Positions 1 through 8,247 of a stretch of DNA of 64,000 bases are shown here, piece after piece. How positions within the stretch are numbered: the first letter of the stretch is position 1; the number at the start of each line of letters is the position of its first letter. A program made the translations under genes and the position numbers. Source of the stretch: Sedimentitalea xiamensis. GTDB taxonomy: Bacteria; Pseudomonadota; Alphaproteobacteria; Rhodobacterales; Rhodobacteraceae. The notes beneath the pieces were generated by a model, which had not been told where the DNA came from, did not search any database, and saw only the letters and a program-made list of their open reading frames with translations. Location of the stretch: assembly GCF_030164465.1 (NCBI RefSeq), contig NZ_JASNJE010000010.1:1-64000 (forward strand), written 5' to 3'.

Positions 1-142
1 CCGCCAGATCGCCGACTGGATCATCGAGGTGGTGGACGGGCTGGCCGCGAACGGCGAGGACGGCAACGGCGCAGTCGAGGCCAAGGTCAAGGCCGAGGTC
101 GAGGCCCTGTGCCAACGCTTCACCATCTATCCAGGCCTCTGA
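1..142 (+). CDS. glyA: Serine hydroxymethyltransferase, C-terminal end (partial)
   Basis: The reading frame is open at the left edge and ends with TGA at 140-142, leaving the last 46 residues. The tail contains DWIIEVVDGL, an acidic stretch, and then EALCQRFTIYPGL, which matches the typical end of GlyA (family ending: ALC.RFP.YP). GlyA is a cytoplasmic PLP enzyme that interconverts serine and glycine using 5,10-methylene-tetrahydrofolate. Its place next to a methylamine pathway fits, because demethylation delivers one-carbon units to tetrahydrofolate. The call rests on the tail only, so the catalytic lysine cannot be seen. It is followed by a strong UUCG-loop terminator. Confidence 0.8.
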   Translation, partial: RQIADWIIEVVDGLAANGEDGNGAVEAKVKAEVEALCQRFTIYPGL

Positions 143-173
143 CGCCACCACGAACGGTGACAACCGCAAGAAA

Positions 174-198
174 GCGGGGTTTCGACCCCGCCTTATTT
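174..198 (+). terminator. Intrinsic terminator after glyA
   Basis: A perfect 7-bp stem, GCGGGGT (174-180) with ACCCCGC (185-191), is closed by a TTCG tetraloop and followed by CTTATTT. It lies 32 bases after the glyA stop and should end plus-strand transcription. The rest of the 143-501 gap holds this terminator and the gmaS one; I see no convincing gene in it. Confidence 0.85.
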
Positions 199-371
199 CA
201 GCCCGCCCGGTGCTGTATGCGGCGACCGGACCAGAAAGGCCGGACAGTTCCAAAACGCAAACCCGCTGGCCCTTTGGGTATTCATCGACGTTGACCGTGC
301 CCGCGACCCACCCACACCGCAGCGCCCCCCGGCCGGGCGGACAGGTTTCCGGCGCGGGATGTGATGGGGCC

Positions 372-412
372 AAAACGAAACGCCCCCGCGAGCCGGACGG
401 CTGCGGGGGGCG
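372..412 (-). terminator. Intrinsic terminator after gmaS
   Basis: A long GC stem pairs CGCCCCCGC (381-389) with 403-412 (one bulged G) and AGCC (391-394) with GGCT (399-402) around a GGAC loop. Read on the minus strand it is followed by TTTCGTTTTG, a broken U-tract, so it suits the end of the mgs-gmaS transcript. It may also act weakly on the plus strand. Confidence 0.7.
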
Positions 413-501
413 TTGTCCGGGTGACGGATCGGACCCGGAAGCGCCGCGCGGGTTGACAGGACCGGGAGGAGGGGTCCTTGCACCGCGCGCGGCACCGTTG
501 C

Positions 502-1857
502 TCAGATGTCGAGCGTGTGCTCGCGCTCCCACTCGGTGAAGTGGGTGACGAAATCGCGCCATTCGGCGTGCTTCTTCTTCAGGAACGCCTTGGTGAATTC
601 CTCGCCCATCGCGTCCGTCAGCACGGTGTCCGCCTCGTAGCGGCGCAGACCGTCCAGCATGTTATGTGGCAACGGCGGCGCGTTCTTGACCTTGTGGCCT
701 TCGGCGAACATGTCGATCTCCTGCGCCTCGCCCGGGTCGGACTTGTTGCGGATGCCGTTCAGGCCGGCGGCCATGATCACCGCGGGCATCAGGTAGGGGT
801 TGGCCGAGCCGTCGGGCAGGCGCAGTTCCATGCGGCCACCGCCCGGCACGCGCACCAGGTGGGTGCGGTTGTCGCCCGCCCAGGTGATCGAGGTCGGTGC
901 CCAGCTGGAGCCGGAGACCGTCGCGGGGGCGCCGATACGCTTGTAGCTGTTGACCGAAGGGCAGCAGATCACGGTCAGGCCGCTGCCGTGGTCGATCAGG
1001 CCGCCAAGGAAATGCTTGCCGGTTTCGGACAGGCCGTAGCGCCCGGTGGGGGTGTCGTCATTGCCCGCGAACAGGTTGGTCCTCGCGTCGTCGCCCTTGG
1101 CATCCCAAGCCGAGATATGCACGTGCAACCCGTTGCCGGTCAGGTGCGGCAGCGGCTTCGGCATGAAGCTGGCGCGCATGCCGTGCTTCTCGGCGACATA
1201 CTTGATCATGAACTTGAAGAAGCTGAGCTGGTCGGCCATCGTCAGAACGTCGTCGAAGTCCCAGTTCATCTCCCACTGGCCATTGGCGTCTTCGTGGTCG
1301 TTCTGGTAGTTGCCCCAGCCCAGTTCCAGCATGTATTCGCTGACTTCGCGAATGACATGGTAGTTGCGCATCATGGATTGCTGGTCGTAGCAGGGCTTGG
1401 CGCGGGTATCGAGCTCATCGGCCAGCGACCGGCCGTCCGGCGACAGAAGCGAGAATTCCGGCTCCACGCCGATCTTGAAATGCAGGCCGAGTTCGGCCGC
1501 ATCTGCGATCTGCTTTTGCAGCACGTTGCGCGGTGCATGGGCCGACAATTCGCCCTTCATCACCGGGTTGCCGGGAACCCAGGCGATGTCCTTCTGCCAC
1601 GGGATCTGGATCGCGGCGCTGGCATCGGGCATCACCAGCATGTCGGGATGCGCCGGAGTGTAGTCCATGCCGCCTGCGAAACCGGCGAAACCCGCACCGC
1701 CTTCCTGCATCTTCGCGATACCGCGCAGCGGCACCAGCTTGGTGCGCTGAGCGCCCAGCAGGTCGGTGAAATTCACCATGAAATATTTGATGCCGCGCTC
1801 ATTTCCCCATTCTTCGAGGTTGGTCTGCGCGCCTTGCGTCTGAAGGTCTTTTGCCAT
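502..1857 (-). CDS. gmaS: Gamma-glutamylmethylamide synthetase (GlnA-like)
   Basis: A 451-aa glutamine synthetase-fold protein. It should ligate methylamine to glutamate using ATP to give gamma-glutamylmethylamide, the first step of the N-methylglutamate route, in the cytoplasm. Visible GS features are an N-terminal beta-grasp part with FVNFTDLLGAQRTK-like sequence, the GVEPEFSL metal-binding strand (glutamate ligands), the NDHEDANGQWEMN region, and the HVHIS and VNSYKR motifs with a conserved arginine. The start at 1857 is chosen because GGGAGAG precedes it; the longer open frame to 1926 lacks such a site. It lies 114 bp downstream of mgsC, the classic gmaS-mgs arrangement. True glutamine synthetase (GlnA) is unlikely because the sequence is the GlnT/GMAS type and the neighbours are mgs genes. 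Confidence 0.9.
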   Translation of the reverse strand: MAKDLQTQGAQTNLEEWGNERGIKYFMVNFTDLLGAQRTKLVPLRGIAKMQEGGAGFAGFAGGMDYTPAHPDMLVMPDASAAIQIPWQKDIAWVPGNPVMKGELSAHAPRNVLQKQIADAAELGLHFKIGVEPEFSLLSPDGRSLADELDTRAKPCYDQQSMMRNYHVIREVSEYMLELGWGNYQNDHEDANGQWEMNWDFDDVLTMADQLSFFKFMIKYVAEKHGMRASFMPKPLPHLTGNGLHVHISAWDAKGDDARTNLFAGNDDTPTGRYGLSETGKHFLGGLIDHGSGLTVICCPSVNSYKRIGAPATVSGSSWAPTSITWAGDNRTHLVRVPGGGRMELRLPDGSANPYLMPAVIMAAGLNGIRNKSDPGEAQEIDMFAEGHKVKNAPPLPHNMLDGLRRYEADTVLTDAMGEEFTKAFLKKKHAEWRDFVTHFTEWEREHTLDI

Positions 1858-1930
1858 TGACAAGCTCTCTCTCCCTGGTTGGTCGCGATCGATCCGATGG
1901 ATAGGGTTTGCGCGACCGCTGTTCAATCGG

Positions 1931-1961
1931 GAAACGCGCAGCCATGAAGGCCGCGCGTTCC
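1931..1961 (-). other. Intergenic hairpin between mgsC and gmaS
   Basis: About eleven pairs form between 1931-1943 and 1949-1961 (CGCG-rich arms, two mismatches) around a 5-nt loop, 10 bases after the mgsC stop. No U-tract follows, so it is more likely an mRNA-stability or processing element, or a weak attenuator that sets gmaS level separately from mgsABC, than a full terminator. Confidence 0.45.
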
Positions 1962-1971
1962 ATTCCTTGGC

Positions 1972-3312
1972 TCAGAAGCCGGGCTTTCCGGGATACCAAT
2001 CGGTTCCGGCCAGCGGCACCTTGGCCATCGCCGCCGCCTCCATCGTCAGGGCCACCAGATCTTCGGGCTCTAGATTATGCAGGTGGTTGTGGCCGCAGGC
2101 GCGGGCGATGGTCTGCGCCTCCAGCGTCATCACCTTGAGATAGTTGTTGAGCCGGCGGCCGCCTTCGATGGGATCGAACCGCGCCATCAGTTCCGGGTCC
2201 TGCGTGGTGATGCCCGCCGGGTCCTGGCCTTCGTGCCAGTCGTCATAGGCGCCGGTCGTGGTGCCCAGCTTCTGGTATTCGGATTCCCATTTCGGGTCGT
2301 TGTCCCCCAGCGCGATCAGCGCCGCGGTGCCGATGGCGACCGCATCGGCCCCAAGCGCCATCGCCTTGGCCACATCCGCGCCGTTGCGGATGCCGCCCGA
2401 GACGATCAGCTGCACCTCGCGGTGCATCCCGAGATCCTGAAGCGCGCGCACGGCTTCGCGGATACAGGCGAGGATCGGCTGGCCCACATGTTCGATGAAC
2501 ACGTCCTGGGTCGCCGCGGTGCCGCCCTGCATCCCGTCGAGCACGACCACGTCGGCCCCGGCCTTGACCGCCAGCGTGGTGTCGAAATAGGGCCGCGCGC
2601 CACCGATCTTGATGTAGATCGGCTTTTCCCAGGCGGTAATCTCGCGCAGTTCGAGGATCTTGATTTCCAGGTCGTCCGGCCCGGTCCAGTCCGGGTGGCG
2701 GCAGGCCGACCGCTGGTCGATGCCCTTGGGCAGGTTGCGCATCTCGGCGACGCGGTCGCTGATCTTCTGGCCCAGCAGCATGCCGCCGCCGCCCGGTTTC
2801 GCGCCCTGCCCCACGACGACCTCGATGGCGTCGCAGCGGCGCAGGTCGTCCGGGTTCATGCCATAGCGCGACGGTAGGTATTGATAGACCAGCTTGGTGG
2901 AATGGCCGCGCTCTTCTTCGGTCATGCCGCCATCGCCGGTGGTGGTCGAAGTGCCGGCCATGGAGGCCCCGCGCCCCAGCGCCTCTTTCGCCGGACCGGA
3001 CAGCGCGCCAAAGGACATGCCCGCGATCGTCACCGGAATATCCAGTTCGATCGGCTTCTTGGCGAACCGCGTGCCGAGCGTCACCCGCGTGTCGCATCTT
3101 TCGCGGTAGCCTTCCAGCGGGTAGCGCGAGATCGACGCGCCGAGAAACAGCAGGTCCTCGAAATGCGGCACCCGCCGTTTCGCGCCGCCGCCCCGGATGT
3201 CATAGATCCCGGTCGCGGCCGCGCGGCGGATTTCCGCGTTGACCGAATTGGTGAAGGTCGCCGACTGGACCGGCGTGGTGCGCGGGATCGCCGCGAGTTT
3301 TCCGTCTTTCAT
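1972..3312 (-). CDS. mgsC: N-methylglutamate synthase subunit MgsC (glutamate synthase FMN-domain homologue)
   Basis: This 446-aa protein matches the FMN-binding synthase domain of glutamate synthase (GltB central part). It is the catalytic subunit that should condense gamma-glutamylmethylamide-derived methylamine with 2-oxoglutarate to N-methylglutamate. Visible are a flavin-barrel series: VTIAGMSFGALSG near residue 95, SGGIRNGADVAKAMALGADAV for the FMN phosphate site, and a DGMQGGTAATQ glycine-rich loop. Two start codons exist at 3318 and 3312. AGGAG sits directly against 3318 but 6 bases before 3312, so I choose 3312. It follows mgsB by 9 bases in the mgsA-B-C order. It is also annotated as GlxD. 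It lacks the amidotransferase and GXGXG domains, which are supplied by mgsA and mgsB. Confidence 0.88.
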   Translation of the reverse strand: MKDGKLAAIPRTTPVQSATFTNSVNAEIRRAAATGIYDIRGGGAKRRVPHFEDLLFLGASISRYPLEGYRERCDTRVTLGTRFAKKPIELDIPVTIAGMSFGALSGPAKEALGRGASMAGTSTTTGDGGMTEEERGHSTKLVYQYLPSRYGMNPDDLRRCDAIEVVVGQGAKPGGGGMLLGQKISDRVAEMRNLPKGIDQRSACRHPDWTGPDDLEIKILELREITAWEKPIYIKIGGARPYFDTTLAVKAGADVVVLDGMQGGTAATQDVFIEHVGQPILACIREAVRALQDLGMHREVQLIVSGGIRNGADVAKAMALGADAVAIGTAALIALGDNDPKWESEYQKLGTTTGAYDDWHEGQDPAGITTQDPELMARFDPIEGGRRLNNYLKVMTLEAQTIARACGHNHLHNLEPEDLVALTMEAAAMAKVPLAGTDWYPGKPGF

Positions 3313-3321
3313 GCTCATCTC

Positions 3322-4005
3322 CTAATACGCGCCGGCATTGTCGATCTTGAAATTGTACAGCTGGCGCGCCGACCCGTAACGCTTGAACTCTTCGGGTTTC
3401 GCATCGCAGCCGGCCTTTTCCAGAAGGTCGCGCAGGATCTCGATATGTTCGGGACGCATCTCTTTCTCGATGCAATCCGCGCCCAGCGACTTGACCGATC
3501 CGCGCACGAACAGCCGCGCCTCGTAGATCGAATCCCCCAGCGCGTCACCCGCGTCGCCGCAAACGACCAGGTTACCCGACTGCGCCATGAAGGCCGACAT
3601 GTGGCCGATGTTGCCATGGACCACGATATCGATGCCTTTCATCGAAATCCCGCAACGCGAACTGGCGTTGCCCTTGATGACCAGCAGCCCGCCGCGGCCC
3701 GTGGCCCCGGCATACTGGCTGGCGTCGCCGTCGACGATGACGGTGCCCGACATCATGTTTTCGGCGACCCCCGGCCCGGCGGAGCCATTGATATGCACGG
3801 TCGCCTGCTTGTTCATCCCGGCGCAGTAATAGCCGGTCGATCCCTTGACGGTCACTTCGATCGGCGCGTCCAGCCCGACGGCAATCGCGTGACTGCCTTT
3901 CGGGTTGACGATTTCCCAACTGGTCTGGTTGGTGTCCGTGGACTGCCCCTGAAGGGCTGCGTTCATGCTGCGCAGGCCGTCAGCTTCAAGATTGATTGTC
4001 TGCAT
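3322..4005 (-). CDS. mgsB: N-methylglutamate synthase subunit MgsB (GltB C-terminal GXGXG-domain homologue)
   Basis: A 227-aa protein equivalent to the C-terminal structural domain of glutamate synthase, also called GlxC. It shows the repeating beta-helix pattern typical of this fold, with runs such as GSTGYYCAGMNKQ, GSAGPGVAENMMSG, GATGRGGLLVIKG and GDAGDALGDSIYE. This subunit probably holds the FMN barrel and amidotransferase subunits together and forms the channel for the amine. It ends with TAG and mgsC begins 9 bases later. The Shine-Dalgarno before the ATG is weak (GGAAAG), which suggests coupling to mgsA translation 27 bases upstream. No catalytic residues are expected. Confidence 0.88.
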   Translation of the reverse strand: MQTINLEADGLRSMNAALQGQSTDTNQTSWEIVNPKGSHAIAVGLDAPIEVTVKGSTGYYCAGMNKQATVHINGSAGPGVAENMMSGTVIVDGDASQYAGATGRGGLLVIKGNASSRCGISMKGIDIVVHGNIGHMSAFMAQSGNLVVCGDAGDALGDSIYEARLFVRGSVKSLGADCIEKEMRPEHIEILRDLLEKAGCDAKPEEFKRYGSARQLYNFKIDNAGAY

Positions 4006-4032
4006 GTTATTGGTCTTTCCGGCGGCGGCGCC

Positions 4033-4929
4033 TTAGTGGTTCCAGAAATAGACGGTTGCGGGTTCGGGTTCCCAGACGCGGGCCGTTTCGATGCCCGGCA
4101 GGTTGACCAGCGCCCGGTATTCCGACCCGAAGGCGACGTATTGATCGGTCTCGGCCATCACCGCCGGCTTGCAGGCGATCGGGTCGCGGACCACGCCGAA
4201 CCCGTCCTTGGTGCCGACGACGAAGGTGAAGAACCCGTCGAGATCGTCAAGGCTGCTTTCCAGCGCCTCGCCCAGCGTCGCGCCGTTCCGCATCTTCCAG
4301 GTCAGGTAGGCCGCGCCGACCTCGGTGTCGTTCTCGGTTTCGATACGCACGCCCTCGCGCTTCAGGCGGCGGCGCAGCGAATTGTGGTTGGACAGCGATC
4401 CGTTGTGCACGAGGCACTGGTCGGTTCCGGTGGAAAACGGGTGCGCGCCCAGGGTGGTCACGGCGGATTCCGTCGCCATGCGGGTGTGGCCGATGCCATG
4501 GGTGCCCGACATCTTGGACAGTTCGAACCGGGTGGCCACATCCTTGGGCAGACCGACTTCCTTGTAGATCTCGATCGTGTCGCCGGCGCTCATCACCCGG
4601 ACGTCGGGTCGCAGCATGGACAGCGCCAGCCGCGCCGATTCGTCCAGTCCGCCGTTCATTTCCAGCACCGCATGGGTGTCCTTGCGGCGCAGAGTCACCG
4701 GACTGCCGATCTCGGCCGCCAAAGCGGTGTCGAGCCCGGCGAAATCCGCATCGGGATTGCCGGACTGCACCGTCAGCTTGGTCTTGTTCTCCGCATCGGT
4801 GCCATAGATCGCGATGCCGGCGCTATCCGGGCCGCGGTCTGTCATGGTGATCAGCATGTCGGTCAGCATTTCACCCAGCTTGGGCTCAAGCGACTTGTCC
4901 TTGAGAAAGAGTCCTACGATCCCGCACAT
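4033..4929 (-). CDS. mgsA: N-methylglutamate synthase subunit MgsA (class II glutamine amidotransferase)
   Basis: A 298-aa class II amidotransferase, also called GlxB. The start at 4929 puts a cysteine at position 2 (MCGIVGLF), which becomes the N-terminal nucleophile after methionine removal; AGAAGGA lies about 9 bases upstream. The further in-frame extension to 4992 would bury that cysteine and is rejected. GHTRMATES and QCLVHNGSLSNHNSLRR are the substrate-binding and oxyanion motifs of the family. In N-methylglutamate synthase it should release methylamine from gamma-glutamylmethylamide for transfer to 2-oxoglutarate. It is first of mgsABC. An APC permease lies 246 bp upstream on the same strand with a hairpin between them. 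Confidence 0.88.
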   Translation of the reverse strand: MCGIVGLFLKDKSLEPKLGEMLTDMLITMTDRGPDSAGIAIYGTDAENKTKLTVQSGNPDADFAGLDTALAAEIGSPVTLRRKDTHAVLEMNGGLDESARLALSMLRPDVRVMSAGDTIEIYKEVGLPKDVATRFELSKMSGTHGIGHTRMATESAVTTLGAHPFSTGTDQCLVHNGSLSNHNSLRRRLKREGVRIETENDTEVGAAYLTWKMRNGATLGEALESSLDDLDGFFTFVVGTKDGFGVVRDPIACKPAVMAETDQYVAFGSEYRALVNLPGIETARVWEPEPATVYFWNH

Positions 4930-5128
4930 CGGCGCAAATCCTTCTGATGGTTGATTGAGTCGGACGCTACCAGCAAATCCAGAAAGTATCAACTGTTAAG
5001 AAACTTATTTTCATTTCAGGCAAAACGCGCTCCCAAGAGATCCCAAAGGCGCGGCCACCCGCTGTTTGGCCCGGCAGGCCGACCGGGCGAACGATGCCCA
5101 AAGCCTGTCCGGCCATTGCAGTTCCGGC

Positions 5129-5160
5129 GGAAAGGGGCGGCCGCCATGCCGCCCCTTTCC
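5129..5160 (-). other. Perfect 13-bp hairpin after the APC permease
   Basis: GGAAAGGGGCGGC (5129-5141) and its exact reverse complement (5148-5160) enclose a 6-nt loop, 15 bases after the permease stop codon. No U-tract follows on the minus strand. It probably protects the 3' end of the permease message or partly terminates before mgsA rather than being a classical intrinsic terminator. The remaining 4930-5128 stretch would hold any separate mgsA promoter. Confidence 0.65.
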
Positions 5161-5175
5161 ATGACAGTTCGCCCG

Positions 5176-6768
5176 TCAGAGCTGGAAGATCATGTTCGAG
5201 ACCACCACCACGGCGACGCCCGCCGCGAGCGTCAGGTATGGCAGGATGCCCGCCTTCCGCACGCCGTGATCCGGGTCCACGCCGCCGACGCTCAGATCTT
5301 CGAGCATCTCGTGCGGGAACTTGCCCTTGTCCTGAACCCAGTGCCGCCAGGCAAAGACCGGCAGGATCAGCGCGATCGCGAATATCGCCGACCGCAGCGT
5401 GCCCTCGCCCCATACGTTCGCCCCGGCTCCCAGCAGGACAGCGTTGACGAAGGCCAGGATGCCGCCAAGCCACAGCATGATGGTCGGCGCCTTCCAGGGA
5501 CGTTCCACTTTTGCGTTGTCGATCCGGTGAATCCAGCCCGAATGCAGGTTCAGGAAGTTGAAGATCAGGTAGCAGCAGTTCGACACCGCCAGAACGAACA
5601 GGTAGTCCGACATCATCAGCAGGATGAGGTTGAAGCCAAGGTCGGTCCACATGCCGGCCGTCGGCGCACCGTGTTCGTTGGTGCGCGACAGGAACTTGGG
5701 CAGCCAGCCGTCGACCGATCCCTGATAGAGCGTCCGCGAGGAGCCGGCCATCGACGTCATGATCGCAAGCACCAGCGCCAGCAACAGCATGACCACCATG
5801 ATCGACGCCAGGGCCGAGCCGCCGCCGACCATGCCGGCCATCGCGCCGCCCACGGCCGAGCCGTCGACGATGCCGTCCTGCAACATGCCGTCCACGCCGA
5901 GCACACCCTGGAAGCTGATCGGCACGACGATATAGATCACCATGCAGATCGCGCCTGCCGCCAGGATGGCCTTGACCGTGTCCCGCTTGGGATCGCGGAA
6001 TTCGCTGGTGTAGCAGATCGCGGTTTCGAACGCATAGGCCGACCAGGCCGCGATGAAGAGACCGCCCAGGAACAGGGTCCAGCCTTCGGTGTTCCATTCG
6101 CCGGAAATCGGAACCAGCGGCACCAGGTTGGCCGCCAGAACGTCACCCGTCAGAATCGGCACGAAACCGACGATCAGAAGCGGAATCAGGACCGCGAGAC
6201 CGATGAAGGTTTGCAGCTTGGCCGCTGCCGAGATGCCTTTGTGCTGGACCATGAAAACGCCAAGCAGGATGATCGTTCCGACGATGGAGGTCGCATCGAT
6301 CCGCAGTGTCAGACCTTCGTTCAGGAAATCGAGCGACATCAAGGTGATTTCGAACTGGTTGATCGCCGCCTCCGCGCCAAAGAACGACGTCAGGATGTAA
6401 CCGGCCGCAAGACCGCCGCCAATCGCCAGAACCGGCGTCCAGGCCAGCCAGTTGCACCAGACGGACAGTGGCGCGATGACCTTGGAATACCGCACCCAGG
6501 CCGCCGCCCCGTAGATCGACGCGCCCCCCGACTTGTTCGGAAAGAGCCCGGCGATCTCGGCATATGTGAATGCCTGGATGAAGCCGAAAGTCACCGACAG
6601 CGCCCAAACCACCCATGACGGATTGCCGATGGTCGCGGCGATGCCACCAATGGAAAATAGGACCAGCGCCGGCACGCCCGACGCCATCCAGAAGGCATCT
6701 TTCCATCCGATGGCGCGGTGCAGCTTGCTGCTGCCGGTCGCGCCGGAAATCGATTCTGTCACAGCCAT
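5176..6768 (-). CDS. APC-superfamily amino acid/amine permease
   Basis: A 530-aa integral membrane protein with about 12 to 13 hydrophobic segments. It begins with a GWKDAFWMASGVPALV first helix and contains the SGGASIYG and SAYAFETAICYTSEFRDPKRD motifs usual in amino acid-polyamine-organocation permeases. The start at 6768 is supported by GGGAGA 5 bases upstream. It lies upstream of mgsABC-gmaS on the same strand and divergent from dmmDABC, so uptake of methylamine, gamma-glutamylmethylamide or a related amine is a reasonable inference. The family also carries glutamate, GABA, ethanolamine and putrescine, and nothing in the sequence fixes the substrate. Confidence 0.75.
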   Translation of the reverse strand: MAVTESISGATGSSKLHRAIGWKDAFWMASGVPALVLFSIGGIAATIGNPSWVVWALSVTFGFIQAFTYAEIAGLFPNKSGGASIYGAAAWVRYSKVIAPLSVWCNWLAWTPVLAIGGGLAAGYILTSFFGAEAAINQFEITLMSLDFLNEGLTLRIDATSIVGTIILLGVFMVQHKGISAAAKLQTFIGLAVLIPLLIVGFVPILTGDVLAANLVPLVPISGEWNTEGWTLFLGGLFIAAWSAYAFETAICYTSEFRDPKRDTVKAILAAGAICMVIYIVVPISFQGVLGVDGMLQDGIVDGSAVGGAMAGMVGGGSALASIMVVMLLLALVLAIMTSMAGSSRTLYQGSVDGWLPKFLSRTNEHGAPTAGMWTDLGFNLILLMMSDYLFVLAVSNCCYLIFNFLNLHSGWIHRIDNAKVERPWKAPTIMLWLGGILAFVNAVLLGAGANVWGEGTLRSAIFAIALILPVFAWRHWVQDKGKFPHEMLEDLSVGGVDPDHGVRKAGILPYLTLAAGVAVVVVSNMIFQL

Positions 6769-7046
6769 TTTAGTCTCCCTTTGAATATGGCGACACTTGG
6801 TTCCCGCTGCATGACGCAACCGGAGCGTGTTTTGATTCTTTTTTTCTGCCGACAGGCCGCGCCACTGGCGTCCCCTGTTTCTTTTTTGGATTCTGGTGGT
6901 TACGGCCGATTTTGTTACCCTGTCTTTTGCACCGTAGGAAAATTATTTTCTTGAAGCTTGCTTTTTTCTGTATCTTTCTGTCAATTGACAAAGACGCTGA
7001 CCGGCTCTTTGGGGGCCGTTGGAACCACAGAAAACAGGAACACGAC
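6769..7046. promoter_or_regulatory. Divergent promoter region, permease/dmmD, with a 12-bp palindrome
   Basis: This 278-bp AT-richer stretch separates two divergent amine operons. It contains a perfect palindrome TGTCAATTGACA at 6979-6990, 57 bases before the dmmD start, which includes a consensus-like TTGACA (6985-6990). No clear -10 was found at standard spacing. The palindrome is the best operator candidate. The XRE-cupin and GbdR-like regulators encoded at 10912-12682 are plausible binders, but nothing in the sequence shows which one acts. Confidence 0.5.
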
Positions 7047-8183
7047 ATGACCGCATCTTGGAGATTCTCCGCCCTTTCGGATCGCCACCGGGCCTTGGGG
7101 TCGGCACTGGAGGACTGGTCCGGCATGGGCACCGCCTGGAGCTATGACAAGGACCAGGAAGAGGAATACCTCGCCATCCGCACAAAGGCCGGTTTCATGG
7201 ACGTGTCGGGCCTCAAGAAGGTGCATGTGATCGGCCCGCACGCCTATCACGTGATCGACCGGGCGACGACGCGCAACGCCGACAAGATCAAACCGGGCCG
7301 CAGTTCCTATGCCTGCATGCTGAACGACGACGGCAAGTTCATCGACGATTGCGTGATCTACCGCACCGGGCCGAACGCCTACATGGTGGTGCACGGGTCG
7401 GGCCAGGGTCACGAACAGCTGACCATGGCCGCGACCGGCCGCGACGTGGACATCCGCTTTGACGACAACCTGCACGACATCTCGCTGCAAGGCCCGCTGG
7501 CGGTCGATTTCCTCGAAAAGCAGGACGTGCCCGGCGTCCGCGACCTGGCCTATTTCTCCCATATGCAGACGACGCTCTGGGGCAAGCCGGTGATGATCTC
7601 GCGCACCGGCTATACCGGCGAACGCGGCTATGAAATCTTCTGCCGCGGGCAGGATGCGCCGGCAATCTGGGACACGCTGGTGGAAAAGGGTGCGCCGATG
7701 GGCATCATCCCGACACGTTTCACCACGCTGGACTGGCTGCGGGCGGAAAGCTACCTGCTGTTCTTCCCCTTCGACAACTCCGACATGTATCCGTTCGAGA
7801 ATGAAAAGCACGGCGACACGCTGTGGGAACTGGGGCTGGATTTCACCGTGTCCCCCGGCAAGACCGGCTTTCGCGGCGCGGAGGAACATTACCGGCTGGA
7901 AGGCAAGGAGCGTTTCAAGATCTACGGCGTCAAGCTGGAGGGCACCGAACCCGCCGAGGAAGGCGCGCCGCTCCTGAAGGACGGCGAGCAGGTCGGCGTC
8001 GTGACCATCGGCATGTATTCGTCGCTCAACAAGCACAACGTCGGCATCGCGCGGATGCCGGTTGACTGCGCCGTGGACGGCACCAAAATGACCGTCAGGA
8101 ACAGCGGCGGGGAAATTCCCTGCGTGGCGCATTCGATGCCGTTCTACGACCCGGACAAGAAGCGCCGGACTGCCAAGGGCTGA
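7047..8183 (+). CDS. dmmD: GcvT-family tetrahydrofolate-dependent aminomethyltransferase-like protein DmmD
   Basis: A 378-aa GcvT/DmdA-family protein. The folate-binding fold is seen in FMDVSGLKKVHVIGPHA, the SRTGYTGERGYEIFC motif near residue 190, GLDFTVSPGKTGFRG, and a C-terminal beta-barrel ending GIARMPVD. In dimethylamine catabolism DmmD is thought to pass the formaldehyde-level carbon released by DmmABC to tetrahydrofolate. The start at 7047 has AGGAA upstream; the longer frame from 6912 runs through the promoter region. It is first of a plus-strand operon with dmmA, dmmB and dmmC. A DMSP demethylase (DmdA) role was considered, but the dmm neighbours argue against it. Confidence 0.82.
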   Translation: MTASWRFSALSDRHRALGSALEDWSGMGTAWSYDKDQEEEYLAIRTKAGFMDVSGLKKVHVIGPHAYHVIDRATTRNADKIKPGRSSYACMLNDDGKFIDDCVIYRTGPNAYMVVHGSGQGHEQLTMAATGRDVDIRFDDNLHDISLQGPLAVDFLEKQDVPGVRDLAYFSHMQTTLWGKPVMISRTGYTGERGYEIFCRGQDAPAIWDTLVEKGAPMGIIPTRFTTLDWLRAESYLLFFPFDNSDMYPFENEKHGDTLWELGLDFTVSPGKTGFRGAEEHYRLEGKERFKIYGVKLEGTEPAEEGAPLLKDGEQVGVVTIGMYSSLNKHNVGIARMPVDCAVDGTKMTVRNSGGEIPCVAHSMPFYDPDKKRRTAKG

Positions 8184-8192
8184 GTTACGGAA

Positions 8193-8219
8193 ACGGGGGG
8201 CGGCCTGTCTGCCCCCCGT
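8193..8219 (+). other. Hairpin between dmmD and dmmA
   Basis: ACGGGGGGC (8193-8201) pairs perfectly with GCCCCCCGT (8211-8219) around a 9-nt loop, 9 bases after the dmmD stop. No U-tract follows. It probably affects message processing or sets dmmD level against dmmABC. Confidence 0.5.
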
Positions 8220-8247
8220 CGCCTGTTTGACCGAACAAGGGAAGACA

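Noticed and set aside
109-539. Small open frames in the glyA-gmaS gap
   Set aside because: They cross two strong terminators, lack ribosome sites, and their products are low-complexity Arg/Pro sequences.
478-1860. 460-aa open frame on the plus strand opposite gmaS
   Set aside because: It is an antisense shadow of a clear glutamine synthetase-family gene; the product is rich in His, Arg and Val with no known domain.
2881-4947. 688-aa plus-strand open frame across mgsABC
   Set aside because: It mirrors three recognised genes on the other strand and exists because of the high GC content.
7047-8183. Annotation as DMSP demethylase DmdA
   Set aside because: DmdA is a GcvT relative of similar length, but this gene is first in dmmDABC, where a folate-dependent GcvT protein is expected.
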